The position numbers and the translations under genes are program-made. Source: Forficula auricularia (taxonomy: Eukaryota; Arthropoda; Insecta; Dermaptera; Forficulidae). From it: a stretch of DNA of 64,000 bases. A model generated the notes under the pieces. That model searched no databases and was not told the origin of the DNA. It saw only the letters and a program-made list of their open reading frames with translations. The stretch is from contig JALMQS010000264.1 in NCBI GenBank assembly GCA_024734495.1, positions 868,001-932,000 of the forward strand, read 5' to 3'. Positions 43,331 through 54,136 of the stretch are shown piece by piece; the stretch's first letter is position 1; every line of letters starts with the position of its first letter.

Positions 43331-44038
43331 AGAATTTTTTCCAATATCCTTGGGCTGACTTCCATTACATCTCAATTTTTTGATAAATATTAGAAAAACA
43401 GTCCAGTTTGTTATTTGAAATTTCGATGATTTCTATGATGAATCTTAGTCTAGATTCGTTTCATGTTAGGAACAGCGTTTTCTATTAATTGTCCTATTGA
43501 TGTGTTTTGTTTTGTTCTACTTCCAAAGTATGTTTTTATGTAAGGTGATTGGTTAATGTATTTGGGATCATTAGAGTAGACAGGTAGGCAGGCAGGCAGC
43601 AAGTGAGTGGCCTGGAGCTAATTCCAAGGCCTTCTTCTTCTTGTTGGTGTCATTTCACTTTTCTCCAGGTGGGGGCCATTCGCTCTCCAGCCACTTGCCA
43701 CCACAACTGCTCTCTCCATTCATGCAGAACCAACCCGATCCTTGCTTCAGGCAATTTGAAATATCACACACTATTAGCTCTTACTCTTCTTACCTCGATT
43801 CAAGTTTACCAAGTTATGAGTCGGACAATTTTTAAAAGTCATTTAAAAATGTCGGAAAAAAAATTTCAAGCTCAGTTTACTTTCTATTAGTTTCGGTGAT
43901 TGAGTGGGAATTTCTTTAGCTAAAAAGCTGAAACTAGACAGAAAAGTAAAGTTTATCAGTATAAATGTTTTTAATAAATTTGAGTTCATTATTTATCCAT
44001 ATAATAATTAGATTTTTTATCATTTCTGGAGATAGAAA
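43331..44038. other. No gene recognised
   Basis: A GGCA repeat at 43586-43598 and a CT-rich patch to 43800. Overlapping plus frames (43603-43890, 43641-43835) lack motifs. Confidence 0.35.
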
Positions 44039-44357
44039 GCCTAATACACTGTTTCCCAACGTGGGACCCACAGGGGTAATTTTGATTGTTGAGGGGGGCA
44101 ATTCGAATGAACTCGTTCAGAGTATGGGACTCTCAGTCGCTACTTTAAATTGGTTATTTTTCGGGGGTAAATGTGTCATATGTATTTAAATATGCATTTT
44201 TTTAGTCTATTACGTTTACTCCGATTCATCTTATTTAAATTTTAACACATACTTTATTTTTGGCTACAAATTTTTATTGTATTTATTTTAACTATTAAAG
44301 TTGTTATAGGGAAATAAGGACTATATCTTTTATGCAGATAATTTATATTTTATTGCC

Positions 44358-44388
44358 AACGTTTCGTCAACTTTGTTGACTTCTTCAG
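44358..44388 (-). ncRNA. Type I hammerhead ribozyme (family D), intact
   Basis: Minus strand: CTGAAGA (44382-44388), perfect six-pair stem II GTCAAC/GTTGAC around AAA, GAAAC, GTT. Stem I has three pairs (GCC with GGC). Confidence 0.8.
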
Positions 44389-44556
44389 GGCTCAAATAGT
44401 TAACTTCCCTGCATATTTGTCAATTTTATAATTATTCTTTCTTAGTAAATATATCAAGGCAAGTCATCAACATCAATCAGACTTGCCTTGATATGTTTAC
44501 TAAGAAATAATAATTATAAAAATGACAAATATGCAGGGAAGTTAACTATTTGAGAC

Positions 44557-44587
44557 CTGAAGAAGTCAACAAAGTTGATGAAACGTT
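44557..44587 (+). ncRNA. Type I hammerhead ribozyme (family D), core intact
   Basis: CTGAAGA (44557-44563), stem II GTCAAC/GTTGAT around AAA (outer pair G-U), GAAA (44580-44583), C, then GTT ending at 44587. The flank ACCTG differs from the left-arm copy, leaving a mismatch in stem I. Confidence 0.75.
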
Positions 44588-45011
44588 GGCAATAAAATAT
44601 AAATTATCTGCATAAAAGATATATAGTCCTTATTTCCCTATAACAAGTTAAATAATTTAATCGATGGACATAAATAATCAAAATAATTTATTTTTAAGCC
44701 TTTTTCTTTAAATTAGGAAAAATATTTAAAATTAGTAAATTATCTTAGGATTTATTAAAACGTATTTAATTTTTGTACCTCAATATGTTTAGATAAATAA
44801 TAATTCAATTTTTGAATATTAAAAAATATGTATATGTTACTTAAGGGGCATAAAATTTTTAGAAAGGGGAATGTCACAATAAAGGTTGGGAAACACTGGC
44901 CTAATAACTTTATAATTCCTTTCTGTTTTTTAATAAATCGGCAACAAAAAAACAAAAGTTCAAAATGCTATTAGTAGATTTTAAATTTCTAAGGAAATTA
45001 CATGAAGTTGT

Positions 45012-45315
45012 CATCTACTAGATCAGAGATAGAATGTAGAATTTTTAATTATATGTATGAAAAGGGTTGTATTGTATTGATCCCCTCGGGAATTGAATTT
45101 ATCTATGTGGGTCATTTGGTTACACTGTGAAATGAACCCATCTTCATTGTGATATATGATACTTGAAGTATTTAGCGCGATACCTATGTTAGAGGATTTT
45201 GGCTCACAGAATAGCCAATTGGCTCGGATTGTGGATTTTGGCACTCAGGTTCATTTCTCAAAGGGTCAACATAACCAATTAAAAATTGTACATTCCTTCT
45301 CCGATCTAGTAGATG
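45012..45315. mobile_element. Family T fold-back
   Basis: Arms CATCTACTAGATCAG and the complement CGATCTAGTAGATG, with AATTTTTAATTATATG and a similar inverted word. B-box-like sequence appears in each half (complement near 45083-45101; CAGGTTCATTTCTC at 45246). Confidence 0.6.
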
Positions 45316-45329
45316 GAAATCACTTCTGA

Positions 45330-46560
45330 TTTGTTTAGAAACAAAAAATGTAATTTTTGATAATTAGATTTGTTAGCAATTTTTGAGAATATGATGAATA
45401 CCTAATCTAAAAATTCCTAAAGATTTTGGTCAAAAACACTCTGTTTTTGACCAAAATCTTGTATTTATGCGATGTCTAACATTAAAGTTTTATTTTTTTT
45501 GAGACTCACCGTTTTTGGGATAACAAATAGATGGTGAAATCTATAACTCAAATTTTATTTTTGAGAACTTTTCAGAGAATTTAAAACGTGTTTTTTTCTT
45601 TCAAATTCGAATTTTTGAAACTGTTCTAATACTTTTATTTATTCTATGTAAGGGAAATGAAAAATATCTGAGATAGTGGAACTCGGTTCTCACATTCGTA
45701 ATAAGCGTATATAATTTGTAATTTATATTCTTATACAAGAATCAAATTTGTTAAAAGCGCAGAGACATCGTTCTTCAACCGAGACTCGTAATGTTTGCTA
45801 ATGGTTTAATTTTTTTTCTTTAATTTTCTCTCATTTAATATTAAATTAGATTCATTTCTATTTCTAATTAAACTTTTTGGTATATAGTAAAGTATATATG
45901 TATATAGGGGGAAAATAAAAACAGTAGCTATGATTAATTACATTTGGTAATGGTCTTTTTCAAGCCTCTGATAACGCTATCAAATTACACTCTCACTTTC
46001 TACTTCTTTATTTCTTTTTCTTCTTGAATGAATGAATCTTTTTCGTCTTTTTATCGAAATAATAATAAATCATAAATCAAAGAGGGAAGAAAAAACTTAA
46101 TGATTAATGTAAAAATAAATACAATTTAATTAAAAATGAATCATTAATATGATAAATAAATGGTTAATTTTTAAGTCAGAACAAGATGATTACAATACAA
46201 GATTAATTTTCATTGAAAGGTTCAATCATCAAAAATATATATAGGGTTTTCATTATTTTACAGTATTTTGAGAATTACTCAACGTTTGAATATATGTATT
46301 ATTTATTGGAAAAGTGTAACCCTTAAAAATTTAATTTCGAAGGAGAATAGAAAGAAATTTTAGTGATTGGGTGAGAGTTGAAGGTACCTGTGGATGCAGG
46401 TCTTGAAAGACAGAAGATTATTATATGTAAGATGAATGAGAGATCTAATGAGAGTTCTAGTCTCTTGAAGTCATAGAGATGAAGTATTAAATTATTAAAT
46501 ATTTTGTTAGTTTTTGAGCTAGAAGTAAAAATTTAATCAAGAAAGAATTTAATTAAGGAC
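45330..46560. other. No gene recognised
   Basis: AT-rich DNA. A short piece at 46360-46480 (GAGTTGAAGGTACCTGTGGA) is a diverged relic of the Jockey-like LINE 3' region, minus strand. Confidence 0.45.
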
Positions 46561-46565
46561 AAAAA

Positions 46566-46870
46566 TTTAAGATTTTAGTAGATTCGTCCATTCAGGAGTT
46601 GAACCCGAGTTTTAACACGCTTGCCGGGCTTGTTAGTTCGACCCTCGAGACAAAAACACACATATTAAAGAGAAGCTAAAAAATGAAAGCTTTTTTCAGC
46701 TTAGAATGATTTTGCCTTATCTGATCGAGTTGAATGGAGTAAAATTTTTTAGCTTCTCTTAAATATATTGTATGTCAGTGTGTGTTTTTGACTCGAGGGT
46801 CCAACTAACAAGCCAGGCAAGCATGCTAAAACTCGGGTTCAACTCCTGAGGGGGCGAAACAAGCATCTTA
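46566..46870. mobile_element. Family T fold-back, two inverted tRNA-like halves
   Basis: Arms 46584-46680 and 46740-46856. The right half reads CTCGAGGGTCCAACTAACAA, then GCAAGCATGC, then ACTCGGGTTCAACTCC; the left half is the same in complement. The T-arm-like CTCGG-GTTCAACT-CTGAG pairs. This copy shows the family structure most clearly. Confidence 0.7.
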
Positions 46871-46884
46871 TCTTTTATTTTTAC

Positions 46885-47587
46885 TTTACCATACAGGGTA
46901 TGGTCAAGTATTGTAATCGTGCATGAAAAAAGTGTTTTTTTTTCCTTCTTTTTTTCGAAATATCTCAAAAACAGCTGAAACTATTTTGATTAGAAAAATT
47001 GAGCGAAGCCATGGCATTTCGTTCTACAAAAAAGCTCTAATAAGTGAACATCGAAAAAATTATATTTTTCGAGATAATAATTGTTTTGTCAAAATGTCTG
47101 TTAGTCTGTCCGTCCGTCCGTTAGTCAGTGCGTTATCAAATTTTTGTGGACGAGCTAGCTCAAAAACTAGTGTGAATATCGAAACCAAATTTCACACGAG
47201 ATTTTTGATCCATTGAGATTAAGAGCTGATTAGGTATTTGGTGCATATCGACTCAAAATTAAGGGGGGTGGAAGGGGGGTTAAAAATTAATAATATAGGC
47301 TCTTGTACCAAAATCAACCAAATTTTGTATACATAATCAGTGGGACCCGAGAAGTTTAAAAATGCAAAAACTAACCTCCCAAAATGGGTGGGGGAGGGGG
47401 GCTCCTGTAGAGTCAAAAAATGAAAATCTTGGCCATTTATCAAACTCAACCAAATTTTGTATACATAATCAGAGGGACACCAGAAGTATAAAAATGCAAA
47501 AACTAACCCCCCCCCCCCTACATGATTATAAATAATTTTAGGGGCCAGGTTGTATGGTAAAGTCAAGTGGATGGCCACATCAGAACA
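46885..47587. mobile_element. Family F TIR element, copy 1
   Basis: TIR ACTTTACCATACAGGGTATG at the left and TTGTATGGTAAAGTCAAGTG at the right. The interior has a 300-bp part conserved with copy 3 (54137-54727), including a GTC(T/C)GTCCGTCCGTTAGTCAG run, then family E modules and a C run. Copy 2 (50475-50857) lacks the 300-bp part. Confidence 0.75.
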
Positions 47588-47599
47588 CGTCAGCTTATT

Positions 47600-48200
47600 G
47601 TGAAATCTACCTAGTATTTTATATTTTAAATTTCAAAAAGTTTCTCAAATTTTTCAAAATTTTCTTTACTTTATTTAAAATGTTTCACCAAGAACCTACA
47701 CCATTCTCCCTTAACAAAATTTATATTTATTTATCTCTGAGGAACCCCTTAGCACTAAAATATGAGATATTTAATTTTTGGTCAAAATCTTTTATAGCTT
47801 CCAAATATAGAGAAATAAAAACAACTGTAAGAACAAAATAATATATTAATCTCTCAAAAAACTTCTTAAGTATCAATGGTTTTATTTGACTTCAAGATAA
47901 AACTTAGACTCTAAAAGTATTTTTTTCTTTACATGACAAATTTTTTGATGGGGTGATATTACTAACTACTTACTATTTTTCTTTTTCTTTTTTTCTTTTA
48001 TTGACCTCTAGGCGCGGGGAACCCCAAACCTCCATTTGTGGAACCCTGGGGTATCAATGTCATTATAAAAGAAAAAAATCGAATCATTATTTTGATTGAG
48101 GTCCGAATTTTTCCTGGAATCCAATGTTTTTTTATTATTATGATGTGGTGTGAGGTATCTATATCTCTTTAAGAAGAACAATTAGACTATATTTTAATTT
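47600..48200. other. Family C-type end fragments; no gene
   Basis: TTGTGAAATCTACCTAGTAT and AATGTTTCACCAAGAACC (47598-47698) repeat the family C border pair. A GGAACCCC/GGGGTATC region (47736-48050) may be another small TIR element. Confidence 0.45.
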
Positions 48201-48331
48201 TAATTTATTTAAAAAATATTTAAATTGCAAGTTTTTTTGTCGAAAGTACCAGAATTTTTATAAATTGAAGTAGACAAGAAAAGGGTGTGTCTTCTGCTGG
48301 AAAAATACATTTTTAAATTTATTTATAACGA

Positions 48332-48366
48332 GACTATAGTTTCGAGAGCTTTGCCCTCTTCATCAG
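48332..48366 (-). ncRNA. Type I hammerhead ribozyme (family B), intact
   Basis: Minus strand: CTGATGA (48360-48366), stem II GAGGGC/GCTCTC around AAA (one G-U), GAAAC, TATA loop, GTC. The outer stem I helix TTGTAA/TTATAA is preserved (48371-48376 with 48323-48328). Confidence 0.85.
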
Positions 48367-48453
48367 TCTATTACAATTGATTCACAGGAATTGAAGTATG
48401 TAACTTGTAAAATTTACTTTTAAACATCAATTAATGTGAATCAATTGTAAAAA

Positions 48454-48488
48454 CTGATGAAGAGAGCAAAGCCCTCGAAAAAATAGTC
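48454..48488 (+). ncRNA. Hammerhead motif (family B), stem III mutated
   Basis: CTGATGA and stem II (GAGAGC/GCCCTC) are present and GTC is kept, but GAAAC reads GAAAA, so stem III is reduced to a single A-U pair. Confidence 0.65.
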
Positions 48489-48671
48489 TGGTAATAAATA
48501 AATTATAAATCGTCGGCTTAGAGTGTAAACCTGCTAACTCCATTTTTTATCATATATGACATTTTAATACCGTTCAAAAGAAAAACAGATACAGCATTGT
48601 CCAAGTAAAACTGCTACTTAAAATTACCAACGTATGATGTAGAAAAAATGTGAAAAAAAAAATAATTTTTC

Positions 48672-48892
48672 GCGAGGGGTGAACCGCGATTGGAATTAGG
48701 TGTACACCGTCTTTGGAATTATTTGGAATTACTTTATTAATTAATTTCATGTTTCACCTAAAACCTACACCCTAAGTAAAATTGATAATACTTTGGAATT
48801 GATTAGATAATTTATTGTCATCTATTGTCTTCTACTTGGAAATGAAAGTGGAAGTGGTGTACACAATTTTAGGTCGCGGTTCACCCATCGGT
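48672..48892. mobile_element. GGGTGAACCGCGA MITE, copy 2
   Basis: TIRs GAGGGGTGAACCGCGATTGG and GGTCGCGGTTCACCC with inner GTGTACAC on both sides. A family C-type end (ATGTTTCACCTAAAACC) lies inside. Confidence 0.75.
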
Positions 48893-48997
48893 TAGCAGTT
48901 ACTCTCTAAGGCGAAGAAATTCATTTTTCCAGCAGAAGACACACCCTTTTATTTTGTCTCCTTCAATTTATAAAAATAATTTTTAAGAAAAAAATAA

Positions 48998-49681
48998 AAC
49001 CGACTTCAAAAAATTAAATGCAACAAATAAAATACACTAAAAGGTATAAAATAATTATTTTCTTATTTACTTACAACTAAACGACGAAATATTAACATGA
49101 AATTAGTTTTTGAAGTCGGTGCCAAACATATACATTTTATGAATCGCACTCGACCTATCTTACTTAGTACGTTTGGAGGGTATGCTCGCTTATAGGTATA
49201 GTTTGTTTGGCACCGACTTCAAAAAGTAATTTCATGTTCATATTTCGTCGTTTAGTTGTAACTAAATAAGAAAATAATTATTTTATACCTTTTAGTGTAT
49301 TTTATTTGTTGCATTTAATTTTTTGAAGTCGGTTTTATTTTTTTCTTAAAAATTATTTTTCTCTTTTTAGTGATGTTATTAATAGTGATTATATCATCAG
49401 AACTTGACTAAATTAATATGACACCATCCCTAAGATACCCCCTTTCCAATAAAAAAAGAATCATCGAAATCGGTTGATAAACAAAGAAGTTAAGCCTAAA
49501 CAAACCTAACAAAAAAGGTCTAATACCAATGAAAAAAATGGGACCAATCGGAAGCTAGACTGAATCCAACGCAATTTTTTTTTCAAAATCGGTTCACAAT
49601 TGGCGGAGATATGAGGTAACATAGACACACAAAAAAAAAATCAGTCGAATAGAGAACCTCCTCCTTTTTTGAAGTCGGTTA
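48998..49681 (+). mobile_element. GAAGTCGG fold-back element, copy 3
   Basis: Same short-form organisation as 2668-3363, with very high similarity. It starts AACCGACTTCAAAAAATT and ends GAAGTCGGTT. Confidence 0.8.
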
Positions 49682-49699
49682 AAAAATATTTATTCTTAA

Positions 49700-50470
49700 A
49701 TAAACAGCATTCGGAAAGAAAGCCCATTAAAACATACCAAAAATTTAAAACCCGTTAAAAACATCAATATTCGAGTTCTAAAAAATTGCCATATTACTAA
49801 AATTTGCAGAAACATACCGCATCTTGAAAATGTTGACTTTTCCTTCTATTCCTATTTAATTTGTTAATTTAAATTTTATTTTCCGCAGTAAAATAAATTA
49901 TTTGCAGTTAATTTGTTTGTCATTGATGTCTAAGTATAAATGATTAGTCGATAAACAAATGTCTAACTCGAGAGGGTTCTCTACTTTCTATCTGTGCAGA
50001 TCCAGGTTTCAGCAGCCTGAAAATAGAGAGGCGTGTTTTGTGACGGCACCGAAACCGATGCTGAGGAATGCCAATGCGGCTTTAATGTGAAAGTCCCTCC
50101 AAGAAGAAAAGGAAATCATTTATTTATGTCCAGGCATCGTTTCTTAATCATCTCTCTAATTATTCAATGGAATTTCGCTAGCATTCTCAAGATCATCGTC
50201 TATAATTTTCACATTCTTTATCGACATTTTTTTCCTCTCCATGATGCTCTTCTAACTTCCGCAGTTTATATGTTAAAAACATTATATGTATGACTCATTT
50301 AGTAGAAAATGAAATAATACTAATGTATTCCTGTCGGAAATAGTTATATGGTTTATAGAGTTTTTTGATTATGGAAAAACGTCATCAACCGGTAAATTCT
50401 AAAGAGCATTTAGAAATCAATAGAACTGCAGTGCAAAGAAATTGAATTTGAAAAATCTAGGTCCCATTTA
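49700..50470. other. No gene proven; possible exon at ~50000-50100
   Basis: A pyrimidine tract with AG (TTTCTATCTGTGCAG, ending about 50000) precedes a GC-richer stretch in which FCDGTETDAEECQCGFNVK can be read (50036-50092). The frame has a stop shortly upstream and no confirmed donor site. It could be a thrombospondin-like Cys-rich exon piece or chance. Confidence 0.25.
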
Positions 50471-50474
50471 GAAC

Positions 50475-50857
50475 AATTTTTACTTTACCATACAGTGTTT
50501 GGTCAAGTATTATAATCGTGCATGAAAAAAGTGAAAAAAAATAATAAAAATCTAGGCCATTTGAGCAAACTCAACCATATTTTGTATACATAATCAGTGA
50601 GGTCCCAGAACACAAAGATGCAAAAACAAACCGCATAAAATGGAAGGGGGGAATGAAAATCTAGACCCTTGGACCAAATTCAACCAAATTTTGTATACAT
50701 AATCAGTGGGCTTCCAGAAGAATAAAAATGAATAAACTAACCGTCCAAAATGGGAGGAGGGGGTTGTAGGGTCAAAAAATTAAAATCTAGGCCCTTGTAC
50801 CAAACTCAACCAGAAGTGTATGGTAAAGTTAAGTGGATGGCCACATCAGAACGTGTC
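50475..50857. mobile_element. Family F TIR element, copy 2 (short)
   Basis: CTTTACCATACAGTGTTTGG at the left, GTGTATGGTAAAGTTAAGTG at the right; the interior consists mainly of family E modules in tandem. Confidence 0.7.
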
Positions 50858-52091
50858 AATTTTTTTTTTTTTTTTAAGATGAATTATAGTAAGCCTGAAA
50901 CATGGATTTTTTTAATTATATGGATTGAATGAAAGAATGAAAAATTGAACATTAAAATTTATAGACAGAATTTCTGATCAATTGAGTGAATTAAAAAAAA
51001 AAAATAATAATATAATAATTTTCAAGAACAAGGTATAAAACCCTAAAAAAAATTCAAAAAAACAAAATTATAAATAATTAAATGTCTCTCTTAATAGGCA
51101 TACGATATTCCTACTTGTAAAATAAAGAAAAAGTAAAATTTGATATAAAAAGCGAAAAAATTATTATTTGAATATTAAATATATAAATAATCATATATTA
51201 ATTTTATGGCGTTTTTGAATTACATTTTAATGTGGTAGTTAATTGTTTAGAGACCCCAAAAATTATTTATGAAAATCTCGATAGGATCGATATTTATTCA
51301 AGATGTCTATATAAATAATAAGATAGTGTGATTTCACTTTTCTGAGACTTTTTGGCAGACAGATGTTGATAAACAACGACTTTACTTTCCTCCCAAGAAA
51401 ATCTGTTTGTAATGGCGAGCATCTCTAGTAGAAGGTTATAATTTTCTTGAAAAATACGAATTCGAATTTTATCACATATCAAAATAAATACACTAAAAGT
51501 ATAAACATATGGGCGAATGAAAGTAATAGTATCGAAGGAAATAGTAAACACTTTTTCAAGATTCAGTAAATATTCAGTAAATTTTATAAAAATTATAATT
51601 ATATGTGGGCGGGTGGTTTGACTTGCCTCAAAGGTTAAGCTTATTGGTACAAACTTAAATACCGATTTTCAGCTCCTTAGCTATAATCTTTCGAAAATTC
51701 AATTTTTTCTGATTTCTTGCATTTTTCAACAGGAAGATAGAAATCACTAAAACTAATCATTTAATTTGAAAATAAATGTATTTTATAGATTCAAAACAAA
51801 CTTTCTTCAACTTCCTGTTGATAGGAATTTATGCAAAGTGACAAAAGAGATTTTTAAGAGGGCTTGTACAATAAATTCGTAGGGACCATCTCAATGATTT
51901 TAATTAAATATATTTAAGTTATGAATATAGTTAAATAAAAAAAGGAGTTAATTGAAAATATTTTGTTTAGCCGGTTGGACCTTCATGATCTGTCTTTTTT
52001 TATTTAGAAATATTTTATTTGTTATTTCTTATGGGTTCAAATATCAAATTGGATGTTTTTGTATTGTTGTAATAGTGAGCTAGCCATATTA

Positions 52092-52575
52092 GTCCAAGAG
52101 CTGGTGACACATTTTTGGGTACGGATTTGACCCAACTAGAAATAATGCGTAATAGTACCGTCTATGATAGTTGTGCAAGGAATGGCCAGTCTGGCTGGTC
52201 TAAGCAGGTGGACCAGGTACTGCGCATGGTGTGAGTGAAGTAAAAAATATATATGTGTTAAAAAATATTTTTGACCCACAATGAAATTATAAAAATTATA
52301 ATTTATAGTCAATTATAAACATAATATATTCACCCCAGACCATTTGAGTGGTGGGACGTGGAACCAGACCACCCAAAGTGTATTTTTACAACATGCAAAA
52401 AAATAGCATCACATATGTATTTTTTACCACACTCACACCATGCGCAGTACCTGGTCCACCTGCTTAGACCAGCCAGACTGGCCATTACTTGTACAACTAT
52501 CATAGACGGTACTATTACGCATTATTTCTAGTTGGGTCAAATCCGTACTCAAAAATGTGTCACCAGCTCTTGGAC
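52092..52575. mobile_element. Mariner-like MITE with long inverted repeats
   Basis: Arms of about 147 bp (52092-52240 and 52428-52575) are nearly identical, starting GTCCAAGAGCTGGTGACACA; TA lies on both flanks (52090-52091 and 52576-52577), as for Tc1/mariner insertions. The arms are much more GC-rich than the window. No transposase. Confidence 0.8.
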
Positions 52576-52708
52576 TATATCACATGAAATCATTAGTATT
52601 TGAACCAAGGAGAAACAGAACAAATAAAATTTTTATAATTAAAAAGACTGATGATGAAGATCTAACATTCAAAACTATACTCCCTAACAAATCATTTTTA
52701 TATATATG

Positions 52709-53143
52709 GTATGTTGCAATAAAAATCCGTTTTTAGTAAGAACGGGTTCTTACTAGTTATAACACGTTTCACTGAATAGCTTTGTAGCAACTAGAATTTA
52801 CTGATGTTGGTTGAGTTTGATCCAAAGGTCTCGAATCTTTATTTTAAACCTTCCGCCTCATTTTAATTGTTTATTTTCAAAAAATTTTAATTGAAAATGT
52901 CAAAAATTAACTTTGCTTCTAATGAAAATGTAATTTTTGACATTTTCTTTTACAATTTTTTAAAAATAAACACTTAAAATGAGGCGAAAGGTCCAAAATG
53001 AAGATTCTAGACCTTTGGACCAAACTCAACCAATAACAGTAAATTCTAGTTTCCACAAAGCTATTCATGAATAACTGCAGTGAAACGCGTTTTAAATAGT
53101 AAGAATCCGTTATTAATAAAAAACGGGTTTTTACTGCAACTAA
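52709..53143. mobile_element. Family G fold-back element
   Basis: GTTGCAATAAAAATCCGTTT at the left; AAACGGGTTTTTACTGCAAC at the right. The inner arms share AGCTTTGT and a diverged family E module (CCAAACTCAACCAATAACAG). Confidence 0.7.
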
Positions 53144-53168
53144 TACATAATATACTTATATGTATATG

Positions 53169-53440
53169 AATTGAAAGTTTCTTTTTGCCGAGAGTAGCAG
53201 AATTTTTATAAATTAAAGGAGACAATAAAAGAGGCTGTCTTCTGCTGTAAAAATAAATTTTTTAATTTATTTATATCGAAACTATAGTTTCGAAGGTTTT
53301 AGCCTCTTCATCATTCTATTACAATTGATTCACAGGAATTGGTGTGTGATGAAGAGGGCAAAGCCCTCGAAACTATAGACTCGGCATAAATTAAAAAATT
53401 TAATTTTCCACCAGAAGACACTCTTTTATTGTCTCCTTTA
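53169..53440. mobile_element. Family B hammerhead element, copy 5, with target duplication
   Basis: Flanked by ATATACTTAT-GTATATG direct repeats of 17-19 bp (53150-53168 and 53441-53457). Terminal module at 53184-53198. The minus motif (53284-53317) has ATGATGA and the plus motif (53346-53380) has GTGATGA and GAC, so both are dead although stem II (GAGGGC/GCCCTC) persists. Confidence 0.8.
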
Positions 53441-53529
53441 ATATACTTATGTATATGTTTAATTGTATCAAGCAGAGATATGTTTAATTGTATCAGAGAA
53501 TCTTATTGATATCTCTGTATAAAATTAGT

Positions 53530-54130
53530 AGTAATAATAAGAATTCCTAACTTGGGTAAATGCGTTATCAGTTTGCTTAGTTGTTGAGTTCTGTGATTTA
53601 AATCTTTATGAAATTTGATAACTCTCTGTTTATGAATGAAATCCACTCTCTATCTGACACACCCACACAGATACACAATCCTTTTCCTTCCAAAAACTTT
53701 CCTTAACTTCTAAATAAATAATAAACCAAAAGACAAACAAACGTGTCAAGATAGCAACACCTTTTCTTCAACCATGAGATTCCGGTCAGTGAGACATTAA
53801 ATAATTCAAAACCCAGATGAAGTTTTTTTTCTTCTTCCTTTTTACGTGACTCAAACTTCTCGTCGAGGGCAATTGAAATAAAATTTTCCCATGGAATAAT
53901 TAACTTAAGACATTAATAAAGATAGGGGATATTTCCGCTGCACAGGTGTGCCTTAAGCCAGGTATACGAACAACTCTAGATGTATTTATATTGGAGTCTA
54001 TACATTCATCGGTGCTTGACCATTCAAGGTCGAGGACATAAGAGAAGACCAAGCACTTGCCATATCAGCATACACACACACACAAACAATTTAAACAAAC
54101 AAGCAGATCATCTTTTAGGGAATTAGCAAG
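53530..54130. other. No gene recognised
   Basis: Unique-looking, moderately complex DNA with a CA repeat (54065-54080). No supported reading frame. Confidence 0.4.
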
Positions 54131-54136
54131 AAGTGA

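Larger units (their letters stand above)
44301..44644. mobile_element. Family D palindrome, copy 2, ribozyme on both strands
   Basis: A 344-bp palindrome from GTTATAGGGAAATAAGGACT to its exact complement; the arms are almost identical and meet at about 44475 with a short loop. Intact hammerheads at 44358-44388 (-) and 44557-44587 (+). The best preserved palindrome in the window. Confidence 0.9.
44047..44898. mobile_element. hAT-like element containing family D copy 2
   Basis: Termini CACTGTTTCCCAACGTGGGA and GGTTGGGAAACACTG; exact 8-bp duplication GCCTAATA at 44039-44046 and 44899-44906. About 500 bp of its own DNA without transposase, plus the nested palindrome 44301-44644. Confidence 0.9.
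48226..48970. mobile_element. Family B hammerhead element, copy 4, split by a MITE
   Basis: The left arm from the terminal module (GTCGAAAGTACCAGA) to GATTCACAGGAATTG; the right arm to about 48500; the end CCAGCAGAAGACACACCC resumes at 48931 after an insertion. Contains one intact hammerhead (minus) and one damaged one (plus). Confidence 0.8.
51955..53520. mobile_element. Family A element, copy 10, host of three insertions
   Basis: Family A words occur at 51990-52045 (ATTTCTTATGGGTTCAAATA), 52590-52690 and 53455-53475 (GTATCAAGCAGAG). Between them lie a mariner-like IR (52092-52575), a family G fold-back (52709-53143) and family B copy 5 (53169-53440). The relic hammerhead at 52642-52676 reads CTGATGA but CAAAAC and lacks GTC. 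Confidence 0.65.

Noticed and set aside
46923..47216. 97-codon frame in family F copy 1, with a related frame at 54057-54314
   Set aside because: The similarity follows from repeat nucleotide identity; the second copy breaks early and no known domain is seen.
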